A model generated the notes under the pieces. That model searched no databases. It worked only from the letters and a program-made list of their open reading frames with translations, and had not been told where the DNA came from. Source: Sweltsa coloradensis (taxonomy: Eukaryota > Arthropoda > Insecta > Plecoptera > Chloroperlidae). Taken from it: a stretch of 64,000 bases of DNA. Below, piece by piece: positions 1 through 9,782 of the stretch (position 1 is its first letter; every line of letters starts with the position of its first letter). The stretch is from the NCBI GenBank assembly GCA_024449915.1, contig JAMZAV010000319.1, forward strand, positions 248,001 to 312,000, written 5' to 3'. Made by a program: the position numbers and the translations under genes.

Positions 1-141
1 AACAGAACAAGAAAATGAATGTTGATTGAGGTCCACAATCCACATGAGATATACAATCGGTTGCATAATTTATTACGTAATGTAGGCCTACGGTATATTT
101 ATTTTGATTAACTGTAAAAGATATTAAAATACATTTATCCA

Positions 142-482
142 AAAATAAATAAATAAATAAAATAAATAAATTCGTATTTAGAGTCTACCCACTCAGTCAT
201 ATAACTGATTTTCAGTGGGGGACAGTAAACCAAAGCGACCAAGCCAACCATGTAGGCCCCGCCGAAGCAATCGACGAGTGAGCGATAACCAACTATACAT
301 AGATATTTTTTAATAGGAAATATAGCAATCAGTTGTATGGACAGTACGAACACCCACGGATAAACGCCAGAATCAACAAGAACAACTTTGAATTTTATTA
401 TGTGTCTCGTTGCTAAGACGGCTCCAAAGTCACTGTTTACTAATTCCTAAGACAAGAACTGATAAGTCCAAATCAGAAGTTT
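142..482 (-). mobile_element. SINE1 copy, head truncated
   Basis: Minus-strand member of the dispersed SINE1 family. It reads from an AAAT-type microsatellite tail (about 142-172) into the conserved 3' body, which contains a CCCACTCAG / CTGATTTTCAGTGGG inverted pair. It then runs through the body as far as AAGTCCAAATCAGAAG. The tRNA-like head present in the copies at 33353 and 44928 is missing, so this copy is 5'-truncated, as is usual for SINEs. Family membership rests on alignment by eye with the other copies in this window; no database match was made. Confidence 0.75.
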
Positions 483-538
483 CAGTGGCTTTTACGCAGG
501 ACGTTAGATGGGAATTTAGCATTACTAAACAGTTGGCC

Positions 539-979
539 CCAATGATATTTAACATCCATGGTAGGCTAGATCCCCAGTCTAAAAAAATACGTCCGACCAG
601 GCGCTATCGTAGCAAATTGAAGCGTCAATCTGACCTATTCAAAATGGCGTTTTGGCGATTCAATTTATGCTTTACATTATGTTTTAAATGGGATTAAGTA
701 TTTTTCTGGATTGTTTTGTTATTTTAGCTTGTGCAGCATGGGAATGAACAAACAAAAACAATAAAAAGTTATTGCATAAGGGAATTTAGTAATCATTTGG
801 TGTTAATTGCTAATATGCTCACCTGTCAATCTGACAGCCATCTTGAAAAATATTTGGGCTACAAATCGCTCCCATCTACTTTAACATGCAAACTGACCTA
901 TTCAAGATGGCTTCTAATTGACACGCCAGTGGACCAATGACTGGGGATCTAGCCTACTATAGATGTTAAATATCATTGG
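539..979 (+). mobile_element. MITE-1, ~440 bp element with terminal inverted repeats
   Basis: The two ends are inverted copies of one another over about 40 bp: CCAATGATATTTAACAT near 539, and ATGTTAAATATCATTGG ending at 979, followed inward by the GGCTAGATCCCCAGT block. A second copy in inverted orientation lies at 21908-22326 and shares both ends and much of the interior. No transposase-like frame is present, so it is a non-autonomous element. The superfamily is not assigned because no clear target-site duplication is visible. Confidence 0.7.
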
Positions 980-1833
980 TTCAAACTCATTCAACCGTCG
1001 TAATTCTAATTTTATTCGCCGCTTTTCTAATACCCTCTCTATTGGCTCACATAAAAACGAATAGTATCACGTAGAGAACTTCAACAGACCGTTAGCAAAG
1101 TTCAGACAAACTTTTAAGTAAAAAGTAATTTCGTTGATGGTCAAGATAGTGGACGCAGGTGGTACCGCCGTATGTTCTTCAACATAGAGACTTTCCGCAT
1201 CCTGAATGGGCCATTTACCCCCGGCCAAAAACATTTTCGAACAAGGGAGGGAGTAAATAATGCGTTGTGTGTGTGTGTGTACGTACCGTTTGGACGGTTT
1301 AACCCACCGATGCTTTCTTAAAGTTCTCCGAAGGGAGTATGAGAACGTCAAGCCACTAACTCCGTTTCACGGACGGGAAAGTTGAAAGTTTGGACGCGTC
1401 GACAAAGATCCCATCATGAACGACCTCCAGCGCCTCTTGCGGCCGTTAGTGTAACCCCGTTAGACTAATTGCATGCCTTATGCATGTCATCTACGCTACA
1501 TTATAGAGACAAAAGTTACACTGTACAAGTTCTTTGATGGGGAATGAAAATGACGTCACCTGAAACATCTTTCTTTCAAAGCGCTTTGGGATACACCTTT
1601 ATAATAAGTTTATACATCTCTTTGGAGTTCGTTCTTCGAAGTTACTTCTACGTCTTGGGCTCGAATTAAAGCGACTCTCGAGGGGATTTCTACACGTTTC
1701 GTTCAAATATGTATTCGCAAGAGTTGTGCTATTTCGTCGAAAGTGAAGAAATATCGTAGATACATAAAGATAAAATCATTCATGTTTTTGAATGGCGCGT
1801 TTCTGATTACTGTATGCCAATTGTTGTTTTAAG
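980..1833. other. Unannotated stretch
   Basis: No gene or repeat family recognised. A short GT-repeat run lies at about 1264-1279. A perfect TGACGTCA palindrome, the consensus for CREB/ATF-type factors, lies at 1551-1558. Nothing else supports a promoter. Confidence 0.4.
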
Positions 1834-2083
1834 GCTATTCCAAAACACTCTAACCGATATTTTGAAAGTCAAAGGAAAATGGCTGAAAGTTTTGAATGAA
1901 AGAGGAACTTGAACAAAAAAGAAAACATTTTTTGGAACTCCCTTTTCGCCATTGTATGCAAATTTTAGGTCAATAAGAAAATGAAAGTTCTAGTGCAATA
2001 CTTAATTTTGAGCTATGATTCCTTTCGTTGTTTAAACACACCTTTGTCTCGGCTCCGAGTATAAGGGAAAATAATTTTCTGAA
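1834..2083 (+). repeat. Left arm of a ~250 bp imperfect inverted repeat
   Basis: The reverse complement of this segment aligns with 2817-3067 over its whole length at roughly 75-80 percent identity. Shared blocks include GACAAAGGTGTGTTTAAACAA and TTTGACTTTCAAAAT. The arm ends exactly where the HINE copy at 2085 begins. It may be one end of a foldback element, or one of two inverted copies of an unidentified repeat. Confidence 0.65.
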
Positions 2084-2084
2084 A

Positions 2085-2729
2085 CTAGGAAAACGCCCAA
2101 GTCCCGCCGCGTTGATGGATGAGCGTAATTTTTTTTTAAACGAAAAAAGCGTAAAATTGTGATTTTTTTAATAGATAAATTTTCGAATACGCTCAAATTT
2201 CACACGAATATATTAATTCATAAAATTGAAGTTCTGTGAAAAAATCATTACAATCGGATAAAGCATGTAATTGTAGGTTTTATTCGTCGAAGAAATGTTA
2301 AAAATTGAAAAAAATCGTAAAATTGCGATTATCATGAGAAATAATTTTTCGATTGCGCTCAAATTTCACACGAATATAATATCAATTCATTAAATTAAGG
2401 TTCTGTGAAAAAATCTTTACAATCGGATAAAGCATGTAGATGTTATAAGTCGAAGAATTTTTTTAAAAATCGAAAAAAATCGTAAAATTGCGATTTTCAT
2501 GAGAAATAATTTTTCGATCGATTTTTCCCCCCCGTGCAGTTCTTCGTTCAGAGATTTCATAGACCTACATAAAATTTCATCGCAATTGGAGTATTGGTTT
2601 AGCCGGAATCGTGTTCACAGACACACAAAAATACAAAAAAAAGAAAGAAAGAAAGAAAAAAAAACATTCCGGATTTTTTTCTCCAGTGAAGTGAAATGGA
2701 ATCTTCGCTTCGCTCGCTACGCTCATCCA
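2085..2729 (-). mobile_element. HINE (Helentron-like non-autonomous element), sub-type A
   Basis: Minus-strand copy. The 5' terminus (TGGATGAGCG, read on the minus strand) is at 2729. The 3' terminus is CTAG at 2085-2088, preceded inward by the AACGC/GCGTT hairpin and the sub-terminal CGCTCATCCATC. The core carries about two and a half ~165 bp AT-rich units, each with a motif such as TCTGTGAAAAAATC and the word AAAGCATGTA. An A-rich microsatellite lies near the 5' end. There is no open reading frame of interest. Confidence 0.8.
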
Positions 2730-2816
2730 ATAATGTTTGATGTGGATTTTTTTGTCACATAGTACAAATAAGAGTTTTGATCCGGTGGACGAAAGAAATC
2801 ATACAGCAAACATTAT

Positions 2817-3067
2817 TTCAGAAAACTATTTTTCCTTATACTCGTTGCGGAGACAAAGGTGTGTTTAAACAATTTAAAAATATTATAGCTCAAAATAAAG
2901 TGTTGCACCTAAAATTTTCGCTTCTATTATTGATCCAAAAATTGCATATAATAGCCAAAAGCTATTGTCCCGTAATTTTTTCCCCTACGTTCCTCTTTTA
3001 TTCTTGACCAAATTTCAGCTATTTTCTTTTGACTTTCAAAATTTCGGTAAGAGTGCTCTGGAATAGC
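2817..3067 (-). repeat. Right arm of the inverted repeat paired with 1834-2083
   Basis: Imperfect inverted copy of 1834-2083. Between the HINE end (2729) and this arm lie about 87 bp that belong to neither, so the HINE does not sit symmetrically between the arms. Confidence 0.65.
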
Positions 3068-5170
3068 ATTTGAAATTAGATAAGAACTTAAAACTTTCCA
3101 AAAAAAGTAAATGAAAGTGAACAATTTTAAATGATAAGTGCCTAGAAAAGCTTTGAACTGTTTTCATCTAAAATCACACAATTTAAAAAAATCTGATACG
3201 TAATAATATTGTGGTAAGAACCCTTTTGGGGTCAAAATGATAAAAAAGGTAAAAAAAAAAAATGATAAAGTAGTGCAATTTAGACCCACTATAGTGCATA
3301 TGGGGGTATGAAAAATTAATTAGTTTACGTTTCACATATTTGTCTCAATCGCAAGCAACAGTAGGAAATGTTTTTATTTTATTTTCGTTTTCAGCTCTTT
3401 TTACAAGCAGGCACTTTATAAGAGGAGCGCTTGTACTTTTTTACATCGGTAGAAAAAAGTATAATTTTTTCCAAACGTTTTTACTGGATCAACACTTGAA
3501 CAGTTCCGTATGATTATATGGGACAGTTACCCTGAAATGGGAGTCTAAATTGACGACATTGCAGTGTTTACTTTCGCCGTCCATCTTCATGTAAATCCAC
3601 TGATCGCCTAGTAATGAGGGTCTAGTTATCACCGCCGACTAAACATGACTACGTAATTTTGCTGATCTGAACCAAAAATCTCATCTCACCGAAGAACGGA
3701 GAGAAAAATTCCCTTCCCCAACATTTTCCTTCGCCGAAACAATTTACAAAGGCGGAAAATCTCTTCCAATTTCCCGCCTCCCTTGCTCGAAACACGAACG
3801 GGGTGAATCTATGTTCATATTCGGCTTCCACGCACGTCGCAAACTATTGAATATCCCTTGATGTTCGGTCGGTTCTCATGGGGAGGTTGGGCAGTCTTTG
3901 GGGCTCAAAACTAAGGCGACATTTGAAGGGGTTTCGGAGAGAAACGAAAACTGGATATGGTCGCAGAGCATAGATATCGGAAGTGAATGTTGCGGCATTT
4001 TATATCGTATCGTTCCCTAAGGATGTTTTCGTTCTGTGTCCTAGGACTCTTCATAGCGCCCCCCCCCCCCTCCTCCTGACCATCACAACTCGCCTGCAAC
4101 ACTGACCAACCCACATTTCGTCTTGACAAGCTGCCAAATATAAACATTTTGTATACGAATCGTTTATTTGAAAAGATTTTGCTAGTCTAAGAATTACTAG
4201 CAAGAAACTTGTTTATAAATCACACGAAAAAACACGCGTAAAAAATAAATACATGAATTTTTCGTGGGAAACTTGTCCAAGATGCAATGCATGCCCCACT
4301 TCAGGCACAGATAATTATATATGACATGTGTCTTATCAAGGTTACAAGGAATGTTAACCGATTTTAAATAGTGGCGCGGTTGCTCAGAATCAGTAGATAT
4401 TCACTTAAAACACAATTACCATAGTTTACAACAATCCAAAGTAAATACTTTCTATCCCACAGGGGCACAAAGTTTTACGTTTACTCTTTCTTTCCCGCGC
4501 TTTTATTGTGAAACGACGTGTGACGTCAGAACCTTGTAGACAGCGATGTTTATGCATGAAATTGACCACGGTCTTCTAGATCACGAAGCGAAATTCACCG
4601 CTCGGCCGTTCACCAGCTCGTGAACAATAGTCCATTGTTGACATTTTCTTTAATAATGTTATCATAAAAACATTATTTGTTAAAAATGTGTACACAAATT
4701 TGCAAATAATTTATCTTGTTATTCAAATTATCGTTAATTATTCCTTAAACATACTAGAAAAAAGAAAGCTTATTCCAAAAAGGATAATCAGCAAAAAACG
4801 GTTTTTTCAATGAGCACACATGTGATTGGTTGTAGGGTTATGACGTATTGTCCTGTTTTCCAGCCATTATTGCGTGTAAAACTTTAAAGCTCACTTTTAT
4901 GACTGAAAATATTTTATAAATAACGAAAATTCGATATTTTTGTAATCAGAAACCGATCCTGAATAAAGTAGAATAATCAAAAAACGTTGTGAGTCTTCCC
5001 TATTGTGAAGGGATGTCCGAGGGCTGTTTACGAAGATTCAATTACTTCTCGATTTTGTTTCGAGAGAAAAGCCCATATGCAATCAGAGTCCTAAAAACTA
5101 CACTAAAGGTTCGCTGTAAAGTAAAGACTTTATAGACACCACTTTTACCAGGGCTGAGCAAAGATATCGA
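3068..5170. other. Unannotated stretch
   Basis: No coding region or known repeat recognised. There is an A-rich run near 3250-3263, a run of about ten C at 4060-4069, and a perfect TGACGTCA at 4521-4528. Short open frames here (for example 3649-3831 and 3911-4147, minus strand) look random in composition. Confidence 0.4.
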
Positions 5171-5262
5171 TATTAAATACAATCCAGAAATTGAAAAATC
5201 CATCTCGATCGGGGTTCGAACGATTGCCGATCGGGATGGTTGAATTTCGGATGTATTAAAAT
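5171..5262. mobile_element. SINE2-derived palindromic fragment
   Basis: The left half is a minus-strand SINE2 3' end: tail words such as TATTAAATACAATCCAG, then ATCGGGGTTCGAAC, which is the tRNA-like T-arm. The right half is a plus-strand SINE2 3' end (GATCGGGATGG, then a diverged tail ending TATTAAAATA). The whole is a ~92 bp foldback with the T-arm at its centre. Confidence 0.55.
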
Positions 5263-5530
5263 AATCCACCACGGAGTTCCGATAATCGAAAAAAGAAGAG
5301 GATTTTTTTCGATGTCGTCATTTGACATCCATATCGAAACTTTTTTTTTTTTAATAAGGCCGCTAGCCGCGCCCTAAAAACGAGGATATATATATATGTT
5401 ACCATCTTTAAATAATTAATATATATATATAAGGGTAGTTTAGCAATTGTCAGCTCAAACAAACAATACGTTGCAACACCATTAAGTTTCTTGATTGGAT
5501 AATCGGGAAACACTCCCGTTGATGGAATTG
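5263..5530. repeat. AT dinucleotide runs
   Basis: Two short (AT)n tracts occur at about 5386-5398 and 5420-5432. Nothing else was recognised in this interval. Confidence 0.5.
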
Positions 5531-5690
5531 TTAATATTTAATACAAATCAGAAATAAAAAATGCAGTTTAAGTTAAATAGTTACCGTCTCGGTGGTCTAG
5601 TTGGCTAAGGCGCCTACCTGGAATGTGGGAGACTCGGGTTCGAACCCCGATCGGGATGGATTTTTTCATTTCTGAACTGTATTAAATATT
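5531..5690 (+). mobile_element. SINE2 copy with tRNA-like cloverleaf
   Basis: Positions 5586-5658 fold as a tRNA: acceptor GTCTCGG/TCGGGAT (three wobble pairs), D stem GTCT/AGGC, anticodon stem CCTAC/GTGGG with loop CTGGAAT (anticodon GGA), and T stem TCGGG/CCCGA with loop TTCGAAC. The variable loop is only 4 nt, unlike a true tRNA-Ser. The 3' tail runs to ATTAAATATT at 5690. An inverted copy of that tail lies upstream at 5531-5562. Because the family is dispersed and tailed, I call this a SINE head and not a functional tRNA gene. Confidence 0.65.
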
Positions 5691-6313
5691 ACCAATAAGT
5701 TTCCTAACAACATTGTGAAGAATAACTATACGCACTGTGCTTGTAAATCATGGTGGTTTTTGTTCTTCTAACTTGGAAATGTAAGTCAAGTGAGTACCTT
5801 CTCATTATCTCCATTTCGTGAAAATGTATATAAAGTAAATCCGAACATCATTGCCGTCGTAAATAACAGTCCCGTCATCAGTTTAGCGACTATGTAATCT
5901 AGCTACAATCGTGAACATAACCTGAATGGCGTAGTTCATCTCTCTAATGTCTTGGTAAGAACTAGGAATAAGACTACGCGGGCCGTAAATAGGCCTTAGT
6001 ACGTCTCCTAGCTCCTGAGTTATAACCAATCTTTCTCGCGTTAAAGGGGGTTAGTTTCGTTCTTGAGAACATTTACTGGAAATGTGTTGAAGTCGACATA
6101 AAAAGACAGGACGTAAAACTGTCAGCAAGACTACGCTGCTATAAAATTATGTATTTTAACCTGACATACGTTCGTCGTTTCGTTACAAACATATATTTTG
6201 AGTTTCTGTTGTTTAAAAGGTTGAAAATACTATTTTCCAATTACCCTGATGAAAATCACCGTCTTGTGATGAGAAAGATCATAATAAACAACTATGAACA
6301 CTAATGTGTTGAA
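5691..6313. other. Unannotated stretch, possible internal part of an LTR-element relic
   Basis: No coding frame or repeat recognised. If the primer-binding site at 6314-6331 is real, this stretch would be the downstream interior of a minus-strand retrotransposon. It shows no gag or pol similarity that I can see. Confidence 0.3.
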
Positions 6314-6331
6314 GCCCCACGTTGGGCGCCA
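6314..6331 (-). other. tRNA-Lys-type primer-binding site of an LTR retrotransposon remnant
   Basis: Read on the minus strand this is TGGCGCCCAACGTGGGGC, an exact 18-nt match to the complement of the 3' end of animal tRNA-Lys1,2, a standard minus-strand primer for LTR retroelements. On the plus strand the next bases are AA then TG, which fits an LTR lying at higher coordinates and ending ...CA on the minus strand. No second LTR or coding domain was found, so only a relic survives. Confidence 0.6.
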
Positions 6332-6780
6332 AATGAAGCACTACCTGTTCGTGCAACATGTGATTGAGAAGAGAATTGAATGTGAAAAGAATTTAAATTT
6401 AAATTGCTCGTTCTGAAATACGTTGTGTTACAGTGTGTAATTCTTAGTTAAAGGATACAAAACTTATCAAAACTTTCAGGAATTTTTAAATATTACAAGT
6501 GGTTGAACGGATGAACTAGTCCAATGTGTATTGAGACGGTCCATCTGTATTTTTACTTGTATAAACTTGTGGTTAGTATTAGTTTTGTTTATTGTTATTT
6601 ATAATTTTAATTTCAAATTTGTTATACAATTGAATGTTATTTTGTGTCTTGGGACAACATTGTCTAAAGAGACCAATAAAGGCGTAAATTTTTATTATGC
6701 ACAAGAATTGTACAATTTGACATAATATGAGAAGGGTTAAAATACACATTTGTTTAATGTCAACGTTTGAAAGGGTTATT
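6332..6780 (-). other. Candidate LTR remnant next to the primer-binding site
   Basis: This would be the LTR if the element begins at the TG at 6334. Its far boundary cannot be set because no partner LTR is in the window. AT-rich, no coding features. Confidence 0.25.
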
Positions 6781-6900
6781 TTATTTATTTTAATTTATTA
6801 TTTATTTATTTAATGCCTATCCTATTCCGTTAAAAACTGATTTATAAAAGTGGACAACTAAATAAATCTAATTATTACATAAATGCAGACACAACAATGA
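6781..6900 (+). repeat. Dispersed repeat R6, possibly a retroelement 3' end
   Basis: Shares with 47889-48010 the ordered words CTTATTCGGTTA / CCTATTCCGTTA, AAACTGATTTA, AATAAATC and ATTACATAAA. Only two copies are in the window, so boundaries are approximate. Confidence 0.4.
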
Positions 6901-7329
6901 AACAAATTTAAGATAATATTTGAAATAATAATATTAATGACAAAAAACACATTGACTCGGTCCAAAATTCAAAAGTTAAGAGTTCATTTAAACTACCAAT
7001 TTTGGATTTTTTGGAAGAAACAAATCAAAATCGTTATGCATTTCAAATTAAAACGGCCTAGTTTTACTCTCAGGGGTTGGCCTTAGAAAGCCCTGCATTC
7101 TAGATTAATGGCGTCTAGTTTAGATTAAGTACCGGCTACTCTCCCCGACCTCACAAGTGTCAGGTTATACCAACCTCGCCGCCGCAAACTGGCAACCCTG
7201 CTAGAAGCATCTGGGACTAGGGGACTCGAGCCAATTAGTTGGGACACGGATAACTAGAGACGGGGCCACAATCTGATCACCACTGGCAGACAACGATAAC
7301 GCGCTTTACTCTGAGGCTAGGATGATTAC
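6901..7329. other. Unannotated stretch with a GC-richer island
   Basis: Positions 7130-7320 are richer in G+C than the surroundings and contain words such as GACTCGAGCC that could be a decayed tRNA-like SINE head. The resemblance is too weak to call. Confidence 0.25.
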
Positions 7330-7353
7330 AATCGCGTTGATGGATGAGCGTAT
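7330..7353 (-). mobile_element. Solo fragment of a HINE 3' region
   Basis: The words GCGTTGATGGATGAGCG match the sub-terminal inverted repeat plus half of the hairpin of the HINE family, with no other HINE sequence on either side. Confidence 0.45.
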
Positions 7354-7678
7354 TCGGCACGTGTCCCTACATTCCTAGACTAACATTCGAAAAACGATAG
7401 TAAGATTTTCAATAGATTAAGATTTACCCTTGTGATCAAAACCGTTAAATTTTAAAATTTATTCTATTAGTTTAAACTCCGTTTTTTGTTACAATGTACA
7501 ACAATATCTGTACAATTTATTGTAAAAATAAGTTTTCTATCTCTCTCTACCCCAAAACTTGGCATCGAAGTTCAAAGATCTCCAAGGTCTCTTGGCAATT
7601 TTACCAAGGAGTAGCTGTTTGTCCACACAGAAATAAAATTACAAAAATCGAAACAAATGGAAGAAGTGCGATTTCATG

Positions 7679-7999
7679 TGTAAGCCCTGTCAGACGATTG
7701 AGAAAATCGTCGCGAGTTGGCTCGCGCGAGTAACTCTCTGGAGTAGGCCTACCTTGTTACATGAACCAAACGCTCCCGTCAACGGTAAGCCAGCCGCGGA
7801 GCTCGCGCTGTCTACGAAAAGTCCAGCTGTTCAACTTCTAGCAAGTCGAGTAGGTAGCAATCAAACCCACTACCATAACACGTACATGACACCAATAGTG
7901 CGTTGTTGTTACTTCATTGACTGTCATGTGACAAGGATGTAAATAAACTCGGCGAGCAACTTCGCGCGATTTTTCAATCGTGTGACGCCGCTTAGTGTA
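7679..7999 (+). mobile_element. MITE-2, ~320 bp, CG-rich terminal inverted repeats
   Basis: Left end about 7680-7732 (CAGACGATTGAGAAAATCG then CGCGAGTTGGCTCGCGCGAG). The right end about 7942-7998 is an imperfect inverted copy (CTCGGCGAGCAACTTCGCGC, ATTTTTCAATCGTGTGACG). The strongly CG-rich ends contrast with the AT-rich flanks. The apparent open frame 7676-7942 lies inside the element and is not a gene. Superfamily undetermined. Confidence 0.6.
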
Positions 8000-8432
8000 A
8001 ACAAAAACGTGCAGTCAAAATCGAACTTCGAAAGTCCCCTAGCAAAAATTCATCACATCAAAAGACCAGTAGCATTTATTTGTAATTTAAAATATGATAT
8101 TCTTAGAAAATTAGTTTAAAAGTATAAACAATATTTGACTATAGTTCTTAATAAATTAATATATTAATTAAAGTAAAGCAATATTTCGGGAACTTTCAGT
8201 ACCCTTCAAAGGCAACAAACCAAACAAAACATAGAACTCCGTCTCCCAGCCAAGGTCGACACATCTAACAAACACTGCCATCTTGATCTCAATAAAAAAT
8301 ATATATTCAAATAAAAAATAAAAATTATACCACAATCATGCTCACAATAGTTCTATGGCTTGGGGACAAACTTTATTATGTTTATTAACTATTAGGGGGC
8401 AAAGCTCCTCTTTTCACCGCTTTCTGCCTGGT
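8000..8432. other. Unannotated stretch
   Basis: AT-rich sequence with no recognised gene or repeat. Confidence 0.35.
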
Positions 8433-8439
8433 CTTCAGA

Positions 8440-8440
8440 A

Positions 8441-8479
<39 letters not shown>

Positions 8480-8580
8480 ATACATTTATAAATAAATTGT
8501 ATTTAGTGTCTACCCACTCAGTTATATGACTGATTTCCAGTGGGGGACAGTAAATCAAAGCGACCAAGCCAACCCTGTAG
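8440..8580 (-). mobile_element. SINE1 copy, 3' end only
   Basis: A long AAAT-type tail (about 8440-8480) is followed by the conserved SINE1 3' body (GTCTACCCACTCAG...CAGTGGGGGACAG...CCAAGCCAACCC). The copy is truncated after about 100 bp of body. Confidence 0.75.
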
Positions 8581-8669
8581 GCCTGTAGGCTGTAGGATTG
8601 TAAAGTCCCAAGAACTCGACCTCGGAATAACTAACGCTGTTTTTGTTAACGTGCTCTTCAACAAGGACG

Positions 8670-8821
8670 ATATAGAATGTTTTTGGTGACCCTGTTGTCA
8701 GGTCACTAAAAAGGAGGGATATCTATGAAACTTCTAGAAACTTATGAAGGGAAAAACACAAACTTAAAACACAAACTTTATTCGATAACTTGAGAATGTC
8801 ATAATAAAATTGAGCGAAGGT
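8670..8821 (+). repeat. Direct repeat, copy 1 (~152 bp)
   Basis: Nearly identical to 9632-9782: one single-base length difference and one substitution seen. It contains GTGACC...GGTCAC and an AATAAA-type word near the end. The copies enclose about 810 bp. Either a short terminal-repeat retroelement (TRIM-like) or a tandem duplication would give this layout. Confidence 0.7.
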
Positions 8822-9326
8822 GTATTGTCCAATGCACATCTCTCGGCAAAGTTGCTTTTTACATTCAACTTTTAAAGTATTTTTAATCTACATTAAGAAC
8901 TAGAATATTCATCTCCTGCATTCTATTCCACTATTTATTACCACATAAAACGAGAAAATCCAACTACTTTACCTGTTTTATTTAACTCTTTTAAGTATAC
9001 CTACAAACAAAACTGTGGACTTGCATTACGTAACTAGATCAAACTTTAAGCGCGTCATCTCTTTTGAAAGCAATAGATTTATCTCGTGTACTTATACTTG
9101 TCCGTAGTTTATTCCCTGGTAGTGTACATTGCTTCAGATCACAAACGGAAATCATTTTAGAGGGGTTTTCACGATCACTCTCAAAACACTTACCTACCTC
9201 GGGCGTTGTTGCAATGTGTACCCTACACCCATTACTAACGAGGTTAGGTAATAAAACAATTCAGAACTCTCAACCTAATAATACTTCACTCAAATACGTT
9301 TTATCTGTCTCTCTGTCTTTCACCAT

Positions 9327-9331
<5 letters not shown>
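8822..9331. other. Interior between the direct repeats, unannotated part
   Basis: No coding similarity. No obvious primer-binding site follows the first repeat, which weakens the LTR reading. Confidence 0.35.

Positions 9332-9422
<91 letters not shown>
9332..9422 (+). repeat. CT dinucleotide microsatellite
   Basis: An essentially pure (CT)n tract of about 90 bp. It creates an artificial open frame (9064-9651) rich in Ser-Leu. Confidence 0.95.
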
Positions 9423-9424
<2 letters not shown>

Positions 9425-9475
9425 TTTGTGTTCAAATTATCTATAATTCTCATAAGCCTTCATTATCATTTGTAT

Positions 9476-9585
9476 TATTATTATTATTATTAGTTGTATT
9501 AGGTTGGATGGAAGATAAGGCTTCACTAGCCTTAATCCCGCCTTACAATAAAGACCCTTATCTATCTATCTATCTGTCTCTCTTT
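9476..9585 (+). mobile_element. Possible non-LTR retroelement 3' end
   Basis: An ATT-repeat run leads into TTGGATGGAAGATAAGGC, a small hairpin (AAGGC...GCCTT), then an AATAAA signal and a (TATC)n tail. A terminal hairpin, polyadenylation word and microsatellite tail together resemble the 3' end of a LINE or SINE. There is only one copy here, so this is tentative. Confidence 0.35.
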
Positions 9586-9631
9586 TCTGTTATGTTATAT
9601 TATTCTTTTATGTTATGTTATGTTTTCTGTT

Positions 9632-9782
9632 ATATAGAATGTTTTTGGTGACCCTGTTGTCAGGTCACTAAAAGGAGGGATATCTATGAAACTTCTAGAA
9701 ACTTATGCAGGGAAAAACACAAACTTAAAACACAAACTTTATTCGATAACTTGAGAATGTCATAATAAAATTGAGCGAAGGT
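9632..9782 (+). repeat. Direct repeat, copy 2 (~151 bp)
   Basis: Second copy of 8670-8821, same orientation. Confidence 0.7.

Noticed and set aside
410..940. Two open frames of 95 and 69 residues
   Set aside because: The first spans the SINE1 edge into MITE-1 and the second lies inside MITE-1. Neither has a domain, and neither is kept in the second MITE-1 copy.
5586..5658. Functional tRNA-Ser gene (anticodon GGA)
   Set aside because: The variable loop is too short for tRNA-Ser, the anticodon differs between copies (GGA, AGA), and the sequence is part of a dispersed tailed family.
9064..9651. 195-residue open frame
   Set aside because: Nearly a third is Ser-Leu repeats from the (CT)n microsatellite. 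The rest has no recognisable domain.
8670..9782. Confident LTR retrotransposon call
   Set aside because: The repeats do not show clear TG...CA ends, and there is no primer-binding site, polypurine tract or coding interior.
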